38,940 bases of DNA. It comes from Deltaproteobacteria bacterium (GTDB taxonomy: Bacteria; Myxococcota_A; Polyangia; HGW-17; SLPX01). The notes beneath the pieces are model-generated. The model saw only the letters and a program-made list of their open reading frames with translations. It made no database searches and had not been told where the DNA came from. Each line of letters opens with the position of its first letter. Position 1 is the first letter of the stretch. Of the stretch, positions 1-8,722 are shown piece by piece. Made by a program: the position numbers and the translations under genes. The stretch is from positions 1 through 38,940 of the forward strand of contig JAABSF010000002.1 in the NCBI GenBank assembly GCA_011390535.1, in the 5' to 3' direction.

Positions 1-1041
1 GAGATCGAAGCTTACCGAGAGAGCGCAGAAGAACGGGTCAGACAACTTGAAGAAGCAATCTCGGAGGCGGTGAGAGAGAAACATATTATTCGAGAGTCCC
101 TTGAATATCGAATTGAGCAGGTACAAAGGTCGGCCGTTCAAGAGATAAATGCGTTTAGGGTGAGGATGGAAAAGGAGAGAGAGGCCCGTATACAGGCGGA
201 AGAACGGCTGGAAAATGAAATAGCCATACGGGTTTCTTTAGAGAAGCAGCTATCGGAGAGCATGGCTGAAGAGGCTGAAGTTACAAGAGAGCGAGAGAAC
301 CTTGTCTATGAATTGAGCCGGGAAAAAGCAGCTCGGGCTAGGCTTGAAGGTCGGATAAAAGACATGACTCAAGGAGTCGAAACACCGGCTTCTTTAGTTA
401 ACGCAGAGAAGATGCAGGATCTCGAGACGAGGCTGGGAGCTGTTCAAATCGAGCTAAGCGCGGCGTTAGAGAGGGCTGATAGAGAGGAAAGGCTCAGGGT
501 TCAAAGTGATTTGAAAATGGAGGGGTTGGAGCAGGAAAAGAACTCTATACGTCGTCTACTGGGTGAAGCACGCAGTGTTCTTGGTGCTCGTGAACAGGAG
601 CTCGCAGAAGCTCGTAGAGCCATTGCTTTTAAGGAAGATGAAATACAAGAGCATAAAAGAAATCTGAAGACATCGAAAGAGCATATAAAGGAAAAAGATG
701 GTGTACTGAAGACCTTGCGGAAAGATCTTTTTGCGGCGAAAGATGCCGTTGTAAAAGCAGAGAAAGAAAAAGCGGCTGCTATAGCCTCGTTTAGAAGAGA
801 TTTGGTGAGAGTTGAACAGGCATACGGTGCTACACTGCATCATTTGAAGATGGAGCTGGAGGTTAGAGCCGATGAGATGGAAGAGGCCGTGCGCCAGTTA
901 GAGCAAGGAGAAGGGATTATCTGGGAACTTCGTGATGAGGCAACCAGGAATGCTGCAAGGTTGGCCGCGAGCCTGGACGCCTTGAAGCAAAAAGAAATTT
1001 TGATTGAGGAGCTACGAGAGAGTTTAGGAGAGAGCCCATAG
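1..1041 (+). CDS. Coiled-coil protein, C-terminal part (5' end outside window)
   Basis: The reading frame is open from the first base of the window, so the true start lies upstream; 346 residues are visible. The whole visible part is a charged, almost uninterrupted heptad-rich helix made of Glu, Arg, Lys, Ala and Leu with no proline until the last residue, which is typical of a long two-stranded coiled coil. No catalytic motif, membrane segment or Cys/His cluster is seen. It ends 9 bases before the end of the convergent ComEA-like gene. Proteins of this type act as structural filaments, polarity scaffolds or SMC-like rods, but the N-terminal domain that would decide this is missing. A GTG at 70 could serve as an internal start but nothing supports it over an upstream start. 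Confidence 0.8.
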   Translation, partial: EIEAYRESAEERVRQLEEAISEAVREKHIIRESLEYRIEQVQRSAVQEINAFRVRMEKEREARIQAEERLENEIAIRVSLEKQLSESMAEEAEVTRERENLVYELSREKAARARLEGRIKDMTQGVETPASLVNAEKMQDLETRLGAVQIELSAALERADREERLRVQSDLKMEGLEQEKNSIRRLLGEARSVLGAREQELAEARRAIAFKEDEIQEHKRNLKTSKEHIKEKDGVLKTLRKDLFAAKDAVVKAEKEKAAAIASFRRDLVRVEQAYGATLHHLKMELEVRADEMEEAVRQLEQGEGIIWELRDEATRNAARLAASLDALKQKEILIEELRESLGESP

Positions 1042-1050
1042 GGTGTGTTT

Positions 1051-1437
1051 TCAGGTCTTTGGACGGTTTGGATTTTTGCTCACGGAGTGTGTAGATTTTT
1101 TGGTTTTTGGTTTTGCTTTTCTAATTGTGGTGGGGCCGGTGACCGTTATGTGTTTTTTGAGTTTTTGAAATGTGCTGCGGCCGATGCCCTTGATTTTGGT
1201 AATATCCTTTGCTTGTCTGAATGGGTGAGCCTTTCGATGTTGAATTATCGCTTTGGCTCGGCTGCGACCTATGTAAGGAAGTATCGTTAACTTACTCAAC
1301 GGGGCTGTGTTTATGTTGCAGACTCCGGCTATTGGGTGGGGCTTTCGGGGAATAGTTCTCTTAGCGCCGCTTGCCGATGTTGCTAAGGCCGTCACAAAAA
1401 TTGCCATGAGCAGACTCGTGTTTACTACTTTTTTCAT
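1051..1437 (-). CDS. Secreted helix-hairpin-helix protein, ComEA-like
   Basis: A 128-residue protein with a Sec signal peptide (Lys-Lys then a hydrophobic stretch to about residue 24, Ala-Ser-Gly-Ala end). Residues about 40-98 hold the paired helix-hairpin-helix unit of the ComEA family: a C-N-I-N-T-A start, L-P-Y-I-G-R-S-R-A-K-A-I and I-K-G-I-G-R-S-T-F. The tail is Lys/Pro/Thr-rich and basic. ComEA binds double-stranded DNA in the periplasm during transformation; single-domain forms of this size are common in Gram-negatives. The start is well placed: AAGGAG lies 7 bases upstream of the ATG. No comEC, comF or pilus gene is adjacent, although a secreted protein with a ComEC-like metallo-beta-lactamase fold occurs at 21404. 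DNA binding is inferred from the family. Confidence 0.8.
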   Translation of the reverse strand: MKKVVNTSLLMAIFVTALATSASGAKRTIPRKPHPIAGVCNINTAPLSKLTILPYIGRSRAKAIIQHRKAHPFRQAKDITKIKGIGRSTFQKLKKHITVTGPTTIRKAKPKTKKSTHSVSKNPNRPKT

Positions 1438-1548
1438 TTTTTTCTCCTTCTTGTTGTTTGCGGTTTAGAGGTGTTTCGGCACCTTTTTTCCGCGGTTTGG
1501 TTTAAGGGGTGCGTGTTGGTGGTAATCCAAATAACCCCATGAAAACAT

Positions 1549-1827
1549 TTACATATTAGCTGAATCGAAGACACTTCTTTCGTGTCTGTGCTCCTGTAAG
1601 GAGACAGTGTCGTTTGACGGAGACTCTGTTCCTGTATCTTCTCGGTCTTTTCTTTTGTGGTTACGAACATGCAACCGTCCGTTTACAGGCATTGCGTCAA
1701 GGCGGACGTTTATTGATCCGTCTTGGTTGACAAAGCCTATTCCAATGCGGACCCAACGGTTTTTAGCACCTTCTCGTTCTACGATTGTGTAGATTGCCTT
1801 TAACTGGACTCCGGTTTCTTGTGACAT
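1549..1827 (-). CDS. Small conserved protein of unknown function
   Basis: A 92-residue soluble protein without signal peptide. The first 58 residues look like a compact beta-rich domain with the pattern Y-T-I-V-E-R, W-V-R-I-G-I-G-F-V-N-Q-D-G-S-I-N-V-R-L-D-A-x-P-V-N-G-R-L-H-V-R; the remaining third is polar and probably disordered. I recognise this W-x-R-I-G...N-x-D-G-S pattern as a short protein family of deltaproteobacteria/Myxococcota but know no function for it. GGAG sits 8 bases upstream of the ATG, which supports the start. It lies 111 bases upstream of the ComEA-like gene on the same strand and may be co-transcribed with it. An overlapping ORF at 1434-1670 in another frame is a shadow. 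Confidence 0.75.
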   Translation of the reverse strand: MSQETGVQLKAIYTIVEREGAKNRWVRIGIGFVNQDGSINVRLDAMPVNGRLHVRNHKRKDREDTGTESPSNDTVSLQEHRHERSVFDSANM

Positions 1828-2091
1828 TTGAAAGACTCCTATGGATTTGAAGGTTTAATTTATGAGATGGTGTCATATGCACAGAACATGCCAGGCACAA
1901 AACCGTGTGTTTTTAGATACTTAGAGGGTTTTTGTATTTTGGCTTACATGACAGGTTTGTTTTGTTATGGTGGGTATCCCCTACGAGCATTTCCAGGATC
2001 ATGGTTGTAAAGGGTCAGCGATTTCGGTAAAGCCCTTGGTTTTGATTATTGTTCATGTAGGGTGAGATGAAATGGTGTTTTGAGTGACGGA

Positions 2092-3924
2092 TTAATTGAC
2101 AGGAATGATAGGCTTGGCGGCTATAAAGGGGATTTCCAGGTAAAACAAATCATCGGCTGATGTTTTTAGGTAGCTGTCCCAAAATCCTGGAGCGTCCACA
2201 GTACCCAGCTTTTCCGCCTCAAGATCCCGGTTCATGTCCATCATGGTGACCTCACCGCCCAAGAAAAAAAGATCCTGGCCGACGGGATCAATGGACAAGA
2301 GGCTGGTTTCGAGTCTGTGTGCCGATGCTATCATTGCTGATTCACATGCATCTTCAAGACACCCCTCCGGTTGCTGTATTTCAGAACAGATGATTTTATC
2401 AATGCTTGTACACGCCCTCTCAGTGTCAGTGGAATTGCCTGATAATAAGTGCTCCAGACCGGAAAGAACACTGGGGATGGATGCTCCGAGGTAATGAGAA
2501 TTAAGCACTTGTAGTAAAAGCCGACCGGGTCTAATGGAAAAACCATGTTCTTCAAATAAGAGCACCATTGGAGATGATGGTTCTTTTTCGATGAGAATTG
2601 AATTCGCCCTTGTTATCGGCGCTCCGATACTTTGAATGTCAACGGATGGCATGCCGAAGGCGTCGTAAAAGCGGGCGGTTTTCAAAACATGATCAGCCAC
2701 CCATTGTCCCGGCACACCGATACTTCGAAAGCTCATCATTGAATAGATGGTGAACCTTAATAAGGCGGAACTCTCCGTTTGTGCGAGTGCTTTTAGCTTT
2801 GCTGTGGATTCCTCTCTGCAGACGCTCTCCTGGAGTATTTTGTCCAGAGAGGGTGAATTGCCTTCTGTCCATCCGGTACGACACCGCGCGACTTTTTGTC
2901 CGCGGAGATCTTCAATTTTTAACCCCAACTCATTGGTAGGGGTGGTGTTTCCGCAGGTGAGATCTTCCGGGTCTGTTTCAGGGTTTTCCAAAGCGCTTTG
3001 GAGGCAATCCAAAAAGCTCTCGGCACACCCGTAATCACATTCTCCCATGAATGTCCACGGGCGGAGGGCTGTCATTATTTGTTCGCCTCCGTTTTCTCCG
3101 GAAGGCAGGACTACTTCTGAACGAACTTCGTACAAATCTGAAGGGTTTGGGACCAGATCGTGCATAATGATTATGGTCTGGAGGAAAGCATTTGGTTTTA
3201 GAGCATTTTCTCTGATTTCTTTGCAACCAAATGTTTCTTTTTTTCCCTCATCGTTTTTTGATAGTATGGTTACCGCATATGAAGATAAGAGTGGAAGGAA
3301 CCCGAAAACAGCATTATCTTGCAATGATTCCAGAGTTCTGACTTTTTCGGCTATTATTGGATCGGACATTTCCAGTTCAGAGCATGTTCTGCCCAAATAG
3401 AGCGAAGCTTGTATTTGTTTCAGATCTTCAGGGTTATGCATCCCTTCGTAATCTGTAAAAACAATGAGGGATCCGAAACCGGCATCACTCACGGCGACAT
3501 TATATCTAACCAATGGCGCAGACTCTGCTGTGACATCCACATCAAAAAAGGATTCTTCATAACCTGCCATTAAAAGCATTGTGGCTATTCCATTTTGGTC
3601 TGTGACCGCTTTAGGCTGAGCAAGTGTGGAGCCTCCTGTTTCTCCCCGCATGGCGAAGAGAATTTCCTCGCCGGCCAAAGGATCGCTTGTGTGATCTGTA
3701 TAACGAACCTTCAGCGTTATGGATTCTCCGGGAACAAGCCCTATGTCTCTACCGGGGGGTGACAGAATCGTAAGTAAATTAGGGCCCGTTATTTCTCCGT
3801 CGGGATCTGGCTGACCAGCTGTGTCTGAGCAGCCAAAAAGGGCTACGCTCAGGCAAAACGTTAAGAAACACAATCGTGCAAAAAATGATTGCAAAGAATT
3901 AGGTAGTGAAATCGATCCGTCCAT
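2092..3924 (-). CDS. Large outer-surface or periplasmic lipoprotein with an Ig-like domain
   Basis: A 610-residue protein. The N-terminus has a hydrophobic signal segment (about 14-31) ending in a lipobox A-L-F-G with Cys32, so it should be processed by Lgt and LspA. Residues about 45-150 look like a bacterial Ig-like (Big_1 type) beta-sandwich: P-G-x-S-I-T-L-K-V-R-Y, L-A-G-E-E-I-L-F, then D-x-N-G-I-A-T-M and a V-T-A-E strand. The remaining 450 residues contain scattered Cys (several C-x3-C or paired cysteines around residues 280-360), suggesting disulfides in the periplasm or outside; I do not recognise this part. The gene is monocistronic by appearance, divergent from mreB with 271 bases between. 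Its function is unknown; surface adhesion or envelope structure would be guesses. Confidence 0.8.
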   Translation of the reverse strand: MDGSISLPNSLQSFFARLCFLTFCLSVALFGCSDTAGQPDPDGEITGPNLLTILSPPGRDIGLVPGESITLKVRYTDHTSDPLAGEEILFAMRGETGGSTLAQPKAVTDQNGIATMLLMAGYEESFFDVDVTAESAPLVRYNVAVSDAGFGSLIVFTDYEGMHNPEDLKQIQASLYLGRTCSELEMSDPIIAEKVRTLESLQDNAVFGFLPLLSSYAVTILSKNDEGKKETFGCKEIRENALKPNAFLQTIIIMHDLVPNPSDLYEVRSEVVLPSGENGGEQIMTALRPWTFMGECDYGCAESFLDCLQSALENPETDPEDLTCGNTTPTNELGLKIEDLRGQKVARCRTGWTEGNSPSLDKILQESVCREESTAKLKALAQTESSALLRFTIYSMMSFRSIGVPGQWVADHVLKTARFYDAFGMPSVDIQSIGAPITRANSILIEKEPSSPMVLLFEEHGFSIRPGRLLLQVLNSHYLGASIPSVLSGLEHLLSGNSTDTERACTSIDKIICSEIQQPEGCLEDACESAMIASAHRLETSLLSIDPVGQDLFFLGGEVTMMDMNRDLEAEKLGTVDAPGFWDSYLKTSADDLFYLEIPFIAAKPIIPVN

Positions 3925-4000
3925 GCATTAAGAATACCACAGAGCTTTCCGGAAACAATACCTTAAGGAAATATCACTTTTACAATACCTTTTATTTTGC

Positions 4001-4029
4001 TTGAACTCCCAAAAAGGGGGTGCTAATAG
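4001..4029 (+). promoter_or_regulatory. Candidate sigma70-type promoter of the mre operon
   Basis: TTGAAC (4001-4006), a 17-base spacer and TAATAG (4024-4029) match the housekeeping -35/-10 pattern well and point toward mreB. This gives a leader of about 160 bases. A weaker alternative, TTCAAA-17-TTATAC, lies nearer to the gene at about 4104-4132. Confidence 0.5.
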
Positions 4030-4179
4030 ACTTTGGTCATGAGAACAGCTCTGTTATTGGTAACCGTAGTGTTATAAAATGTCTTTTTTTCCAGTAATAG
4101 GGTTCAAAAATTATTGATTTCGGGTTTATACGTGCTTTTTATTGCAGTTTAGATTTTCCTTGGCGAAAAGTGCGTAGTT

Positions 4180-4184
4180 GGAGG
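4180..4184 (+). promoter_or_regulatory. Ribosome binding site that sets the mreB start
   Basis: GGAGG lies 11 bases before the ATG at 4196. The longer frame opened by a TTG at 4178 would contain this site inside the coding sequence and has no Shine-Dalgarno of its own, so 4196 is the preferred start. Confidence 0.6.
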
Positions 4185-4195
4185 TTTTTCGGTCT

Positions 4196-5230
4196 ATGTT
4201 GCTAGATTGGATATATGGGCTGTTTTCAAATGATCTCGCCATTGATTTGGGTACAGCCAACACCCTCACCTTTGTAAAGGCTAAAGGAATAGTCAGCAAT
4301 GAGCCCTCGGTGGTAGCTGTACAACGTAATTCTATGGGCGTGAAAAAAGTCATGGCGGTAGGGTATGAAGCCAAGGAAATGTTGGGGAGAACTCCTGCCA
4401 ATATTGAAGCCATTCGTCCATTGAAAGATGGGGTAATAGCTGATTTCGAAGTGACCGAGGCTTTGTTGAGGTATTTCATCACGAGAGCACATCACAGAAA
4501 GACATTGGTGAGGCCGAGGATAATAGTATGTGTTCCTTCCGGGATCACCGAGGTCGAGAAGAGAGCGGTAAGGGACAGCACTTTAGCAGCGGGAGCCAGG
4601 GAGGTCTATCTTATAGAAGAACCCATGGCGGCTGCGATCGGTGCCGGTTTGCCCGTAGTGGAGCCTTCAGGAAATATGGTTGTAGACATAGGAGGAGGGA
4701 CAACTGAAGTAGCCATTATTTCTTTGGCGGGGATAGTTTACTCCAAATCTGTGAGGGTGGGTGGGGACAAGATGGATGATGCTATAGCTCAATACATGAA
4801 GAAGAAATACAATCTTCTTATTGGTGAGAGGACTGCTGAAAAAGTAAAAGCCTCAGTAGGAACCGCGTATCCTCTGGAAGAGCTCTTAATGATGGATGTT
4901 AAGGGACGGGATATGGTGGCAGGTGTGCCTCGTACCGTGCGTGTCACATCCGAGGAGATCAGGGAGGCGATATCCGAAGCTATTAATTCTATTGTAGAGG
5001 CTGTGCATCTGGTTTTAGAGAGAACTCCACCGGAGTTGAGCGCGGACATTGCCGACAAAGGTTTGGTTTTAACCGGAGGAGGAGCGCTTCTGCGGAATAT
5101 CGATGTTATGTTGAGAGAAGAGACAGGGTTGCCTGTAACCGTTTGCGATGATCCCGAGTGCGCGGTTGTGATGGGGACAGGGCTAGCTCTGAACGAAATC
5201 GGACTTCTAAAAGAAGTTGCTATAGACTGA
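4196..5230 (+). CDS. mreB: Rod-shape actin homologue MreB
   Basis: 344 residues, the usual MreB length. It carries the actin-fold nucleotide motifs in order: phosphate-1 loop D-L-A-I-D-L-G-T-A-N-T near the N-terminus, the phosphate-2 loop D-I-G-G-G-T-T-E-V in the middle, and the adenosine loop L-T-G-G-G-A-L-L near the C-terminus; the family hallmark E-E-P-M-A-A-A-I-G is present. The N-terminal L-L-D-W-I-Y-G-L-F segment would bind the membrane as an amphipathic helix. MreB forms membrane-bound double filaments that orient lateral wall synthesis by PBP2 and RodA. It is the first gene of mreBCD-mrdA-rodA. The ATG at 4196 is used because of GGAGG in front of it. Confidence 0.97.
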   Translation: MLLDWIYGLFSNDLAIDLGTANTLTFVKAKGIVSNEPSVVAVQRNSMGVKKVMAVGYEAKEMLGRTPANIEAIRPLKDGVIADFEVTEALLRYFITRAHHRKTLVRPRIIVCVPSGITEVEKRAVRDSTLAAGAREVYLIEEPMAAAIGAGLPVVEPSGNMVVDIGGGTTEVAIISLAGIVYSKSVRVGGDKMDDAIAQYMKKKYNLLIGERTAEKVKASVGTAYPLEELLMMDVKGRDMVAGVPRTVRVTSEEIREAISEAINSIVEAVHLVLERTPPELSADIADKGLVLTGGGALLRNIDVMLREETGLPVTVCDDPECAVVMGTGLALNEIGLLKEVAID

Positions 5231-5330
5231 CTCTGCTCTGCCTTGACTCATGTTCAGGCTCTCGCCTTGCTAGGTTGGGGAATGCCTGCTACCCTGTTTT
5301 TCCTGAAAGAGAGAGGTTTGTCTGGTTGCC

Positions 5331-6245
5331 ATGGTCTTTGTAATACTTTCAAGAAAGGCCCGGGAGTTGGTTCTTTGTGTTCTGCTCTTAACCCTCCCGG
5401 TGATTTTTCTTTATTCGAACATAAAGAAGCCTTCTGAAATAAACTCCTTTGATCGTGTGATTCTTAAAATATCCGCGCCTATTCAGCAGGCATCGGTTGC
5501 GGTTTTCAGGCGGGTTCTAGCGGTCTGGCAAGACTATCTTTATCTTGTAAAGTTGCGTGCCGAGAACAAAAAAATAAGAAGTGAAAATAAAATATTGAGG
5601 GCAAATAACAGAATCTTAACTGCCTGGGCCGCGCGTGGCCGAAAACTCGAGAGGATGCTTAATTTTAAAAAAGATTCGCCTGCGGAGATGCTGGCGGCAA
5701 AAGTGATCGGTCGTTCTGTGTCGCCCTATTTTAGAGTCGTCCGTATACGCATTGATCGAGGAGATAAGGAGGTTGCTCCGGGGATGCCTGTTGTCGTACC
5801 GGAAGGTGTTGTTGGGCGCATACACAGGGTTTTCGGTGAGTATTCCGATGTTTTGCTCTCTGTAGATCCTTCTAGCCGGATAGATGTTGTGGATTCAAGG
5901 ACAGGTTCCCGTGGTATTTTAAAGGGGAGCGGAGATCAAAAAGGATACACTGCAAGAATAGATTATCTTTTAAGACAAGATGAGGTTCAGGTAGGGGATC
6001 AGGTGGTAACATCAGGGATGGGAGATCTGTTTCCGAAAGATCTTCCCGTAGGGACTATTGTGAAGGTCTTGAAGAAAAGCTATGGCCTTTACCAAGAGGT
6101 AGTAGTCAAACCGGCAGTGGATTTTTCAAGAATAACGAAAGTCATGGTGGTGATTTCTCCACCACCACCGCCGGATCCTACAGCTCCGAAAAAAGGGCAC
6201 CGAAGAACAAGAAAGTCGAGAGTAGGGTTGAGACCTTATGATTGA
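5331..6245 (+). CDS. mreC: Rod-shape-determining protein MreC
   Basis: 304 residues: a short basic cytoplasmic tail, one transmembrane helix (about 7-27), a periplasmic coiled coil (about 62-105) rich in Lys/Glu/Asn, then the two beta-barrel domains with the MreC signatures A-K-V-I-G-R-S and G-D-x-V-V-T-S-G-M-G-D-L-F-P. MreC links cytoplasmic MreB to PBP2 in the periplasm. The C-terminal tail is unusual: a run of prolines followed by a very basic Lys/Arg stretch, which might contact peptidoglycan or the outer membrane (inference). It lies 100 bases after mreB; the nearest Shine-Dalgarno, a GAGAGAGG, is 13 bases upstream of the ATG, a rather long spacing. Confidence 0.95.
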   Translation: MVFVILSRKARELVLCVLLLTLPVIFLYSNIKKPSEINSFDRVILKISAPIQQASVAVFRRVLAVWQDYLYLVKLRAENKKIRSENKILRANNRILTAWAARGRKLERMLNFKKDSPAEMLAAKVIGRSVSPYFRVVRIRIDRGDKEVAPGMPVVVPEGVVGRIHRVFGEYSDVLLSVDPSSRIDVVDSRTGSRGILKGSGDQKGYTARIDYLLRQDEVQVGDQVVTSGMGDLFPKDLPVGTIVKVLKKSYGLYQEVVVKPAVDFSRITKVMVVISPPPPPDPTAPKKGHRRTRKSRVGLRPYD

Positions 6246-6305
6246 CACAAATTTTTTGAGCAAACTGGTTATGTATTTTGTTTTTGTAAAGGATGCGGGA
6301 AGTAA

Positions 6306-6824
6306 ATGAATCGAAGGCATTTAGTTCTTTTTATTGAAGGGTATCTCGGGTTGGTGCTTTTAGCCCCCCTGAATCACCTGTTGCCTTGGAAGATACCCTT
6401 TCCTGATCTGGTTTTGTTGACGGTTCTTTATACAGCGCTGGCCGTAAAGGGCAGTTTTGCCGCAGGGGCCGCGGTGGCAGTTGGGCTGGGTTATTTGGCC
6501 GATTTGTTTACCGGGGCACCAAAGGGACTTTACAGCTTAACCTTGGGCATTTGTTATTTTACGGTGCGATCCATGAGCGCTCGACTCTATGTGAGAGGAA
6601 AGATCTCCCAGGTGATGGTGGCGTTTTTTGTTGCAATGGGGGTGGGGGTTTTGCAGGCGGTTATGACAGCATTTATTGGTGAGTACTCTTTTTTTCCACT
6701 TTTGAAATCGGCTTTCGGTGGAGCTGTAGCCACGGCCCTTTGTTCTCCGTTTGTTTTTTGGGTATTATGGTCCATGGATCGTAAGGTGGCGCCGGAGATA
6801 ATTTTTGAAGGATTTTTTAGATGA
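6306..6824 (+). CDS. mreD: Rod-shape-determining membrane protein MreD
   Basis: 172 residues, almost entirely hydrophobic, with five or six predicted membrane helices separated by short loops. The loop A-D-L-F-T-G-A-P-K-G-L-Y-S-L-T after the third helix is the recognisable MreD element (family form D-x-x-x-G-x-x-x-G). MreD is the least conserved elongasome member, so position between mreC and mrdA is part of the evidence. It ends in ATGA shared with the start of mrdA (6821-6824), indicating translational coupling. Confidence 0.92.
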   Translation: MNRRHLVLFIEGYLGLVLLAPLNHLLPWKIPFPDLVLLTVLYTALAVKGSFAAGAAVAVGLGYLADLFTGAPKGLYSLTLGICYFTVRSMSARLYVRGKISQVMVAFFVAMGVGVLQAVMTAFIGEYSFFPLLKSAFGGAVATALCSPFVFWVLWSMDRKVAPEIIFEGFFR

Positions 6825-8692
6825 TTGGCAGTGGATCACAAGACATAGGTTTCGGAAAGAGGTCGCACTATTTAGTGGCAGTGGTATCGGTCTTTTTCTT
6901 TTTATTGGGCGCCAGACTCTTTCATTTACAGGTTATTGAAGGCGCAGAATATCAAAGGAAAGCTGAGAATAATTTTATTCACAGGGTTGTCCTCTCACCG
7001 GTAAGAGGGCTGATTAAAGATCGAAACGGCAGGGTTTTGGTACATAATCGGCCTAGTTACAATGTTTACATTATCCCTAGGTTTTTCACCGAGAGTGCTT
7101 TTGATAATCTAAAGAGACATCTTGGGTTGGATGACGAACAGATCAACTACATAGACAATAAAATCATAAAAGCGCAAGGGGAGAAGCGGTTTTTTTCTCT
7201 TCTCGCCGTGAGAGACATAGGCAGAGATGAGCTCGCGAAGTTGGAGACCAATATGCATCAAATGCCTGGTGTCAGGGTTGTTTCCGAGACCAGGCGCGTC
7301 TATCCCCACGGCCCCCTGGCCGCACATGTGCTGGGTTATCTCAATGAAGTGTCAGGCAGTGAGATTGAGAGGCTTAAGGGTTATCGACCCGGCGACAAGA
7401 TTGGCAGATACGGTGTAGAGAGGCGATGGGAGTTCTATCTGCGCGGGATTCCAGGTATGGAGTCTTTTGTAGTGAACGCAAGCGGTCAACGTAAAGATGA
7501 AAATGTACAGAACAAGCTTCTTGGTCCTCTATCCAAGCGGCGGGAGGATGCGCGTCCGGGTTATCATTTAGTTCTGACGATAGATGCCGATGTACAGAAG
7601 AGCGCCGAAAGAGCTCTGCGGTGGCATGATTCCGGTGCGGCTGTTGTGCTGGAAGCAAAAACGGGACGAGTGTTGGCCATGGCATCAAAGCCCAGTTTTG
7701 ATCCGAATGTGTTGAGTGGACGGCTCTCTCAAGAGCAAGCTCGCGCACTTTATGATAACCCTTATAATCCGATGTTGGATAAAGTTCTTCAAGGGAGTTA
7801 CTTCCCTGGGTCAACTTACAAAGTCATTCCGGCAATAGCTGCTTTAGAGGAGCGACTGGTAGACACATCTGAAGAGCTTTTTTGTAAAAAATACCACGAA
7901 TATGGGAAGCGGTCTGCCTTTCGTTGTACAAAAATGCATGGACCGATGGATTTATACCGGGCTATTGTACAAAGCTGTAATATCTATTTCTATCACATGG
8001 CCGAGAGGGTTGGGATGGATAGAATGGCACGTTATGCCAGAGATTTTGGTTTGGGGACACCAAGTGGTTTGGGGTTGAACAGCGAACAAGGTGGGTTCAT
8101 TCCGACAAAGGCTTGGTACAACAAGAATATGCCCGGAGGTTTTCGAATAGGTCACACCCTTAACTCGGGTGTCGGGCAGGGTAATGTTACAGTGACACCA
8201 TTACAACTTGCAGTGTTGTTTTCAACCATAGCAAATGGAGGGAAGCTTTATTTGCCTCAGATTGTGGAGAGAATAGAATCCACCGATGGTGAGGTTGTAC
8301 AGGAATTTCCTCCACAAATCAGAAGGCGGGTACAAGTCTCTCAGAAAACACTTCGTTTGATTCGAGAGGCGCTATCAGGTGTTGTCAATCATCCTCTCGG
8401 GACGGCGCATGAAGCTAGGGTCAATGATATCGAAGTAGCCGGTAAGACCGGGACGGCACAGGTAAGAAAAATCGGGAAAGCAAGGCGGGGAGGCAAAGAG
8501 TGGAGAAGGTTTATGGATCATGCCTGGTTTGCAGCCTATGCACCGGTGGGTGATCCGGAGATCGTCGTTGTGGTGTTGGTGGAACACGGCGGAAGCGCGG
8601 CCAAAGTTGCAGCGCCGGAGGCCATAAAAATCATTAGACATTATTTTAAGCAGATCAAGCCTCGGCGCCAACAAAAGGGCGATTCTATTTGA
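6821..8692 (+). CDS. mrdA: Peptidoglycan D,D-transpeptidase PBP2
   Basis: 623 residues, normal for class B PBP2. One N-terminal membrane anchor (about 15-36) is followed by the pedestal/dimerisation region (about 55-240) and the transpeptidase domain. Its catalytic motifs are intact: S-T-Y-K at about 331-334 (acylated Ser331), S-C-N at about 385-387 and K-T-G-T at about 542-545. The R-G-L-I-K-D-R-N-G-R element of PBP2-type proteins is at about 62-71. It cross-links glycan strands made by the partner polymerase RodA. It overlaps mreD by four bases and rodA follows after 30 bases. The C-terminal tail is short and basic. Confidence 0.97.
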   Translation: MIGSGSQDIGFGKRSHYLVAVVSVFFFLLGARLFHLQVIEGAEYQRKAENNFIHRVVLSPVRGLIKDRNGRVLVHNRPSYNVYIIPRFFTESAFDNLKRHLGLDDEQINYIDNKIIKAQGEKRFFSLLAVRDIGRDELAKLETNMHQMPGVRVVSETRRVYPHGPLAAHVLGYLNEVSGSEIERLKGYRPGDKIGRYGVERRWEFYLRGIPGMESFVVNASGQRKDENVQNKLLGPLSKRREDARPGYHLVLTIDADVQKSAERALRWHDSGAAVVLEAKTGRVLAMASKPSFDPNVLSGRLSQEQARALYDNPYNPMLDKVLQGSYFPGSTYKVIPAIAALEERLVDTSEELFCKKYHEYGKRSAFRCTKMHGPMDLYRAIVQSCNIYFYHMAERVGMDRMARYARDFGLGTPSGLGLNSEQGGFIPTKAWYNKNMPGGFRIGHTLNSGVGQGNVTVTPLQLAVLFSTIANGGKLYLPQIVERIESTDGEVVQEFPPQIRRRVQVSQKTLRLIREALSGVVNHPLGTAHEARVNDIEVAGKTGTAQVRKIGKARRGGKEWRRFMDHAWFAAYAPVGDPEIVVVVLVEHGGSAAKVAAPEAIKIIRHYFKQIKPRRQQKGDSI

Positions 8693-8722
8693 GTCGACAC
8701 TGCTTTTTGCTCAGGTTTTTGC

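Noticed and set aside
1434..1670. 78-residue minus-strand frame
   Set aside because: Overlaps the well-supported gene at 1549-1827 in another frame and consists of low-information polar residues.
1828..2010. 60-residue plus-strand frame upstream of the small conserved gene
   Set aside because: Starts at a TTG without a ribosome site, shows no domain-like composition, and lies in the upstream region of the gene at 1549-1827.
7374..7814. 146-residue minus-strand frame inside mrdA
   Set aside because: Antisense to the PBP2 catalytic region, which has intact motifs; no start signal.
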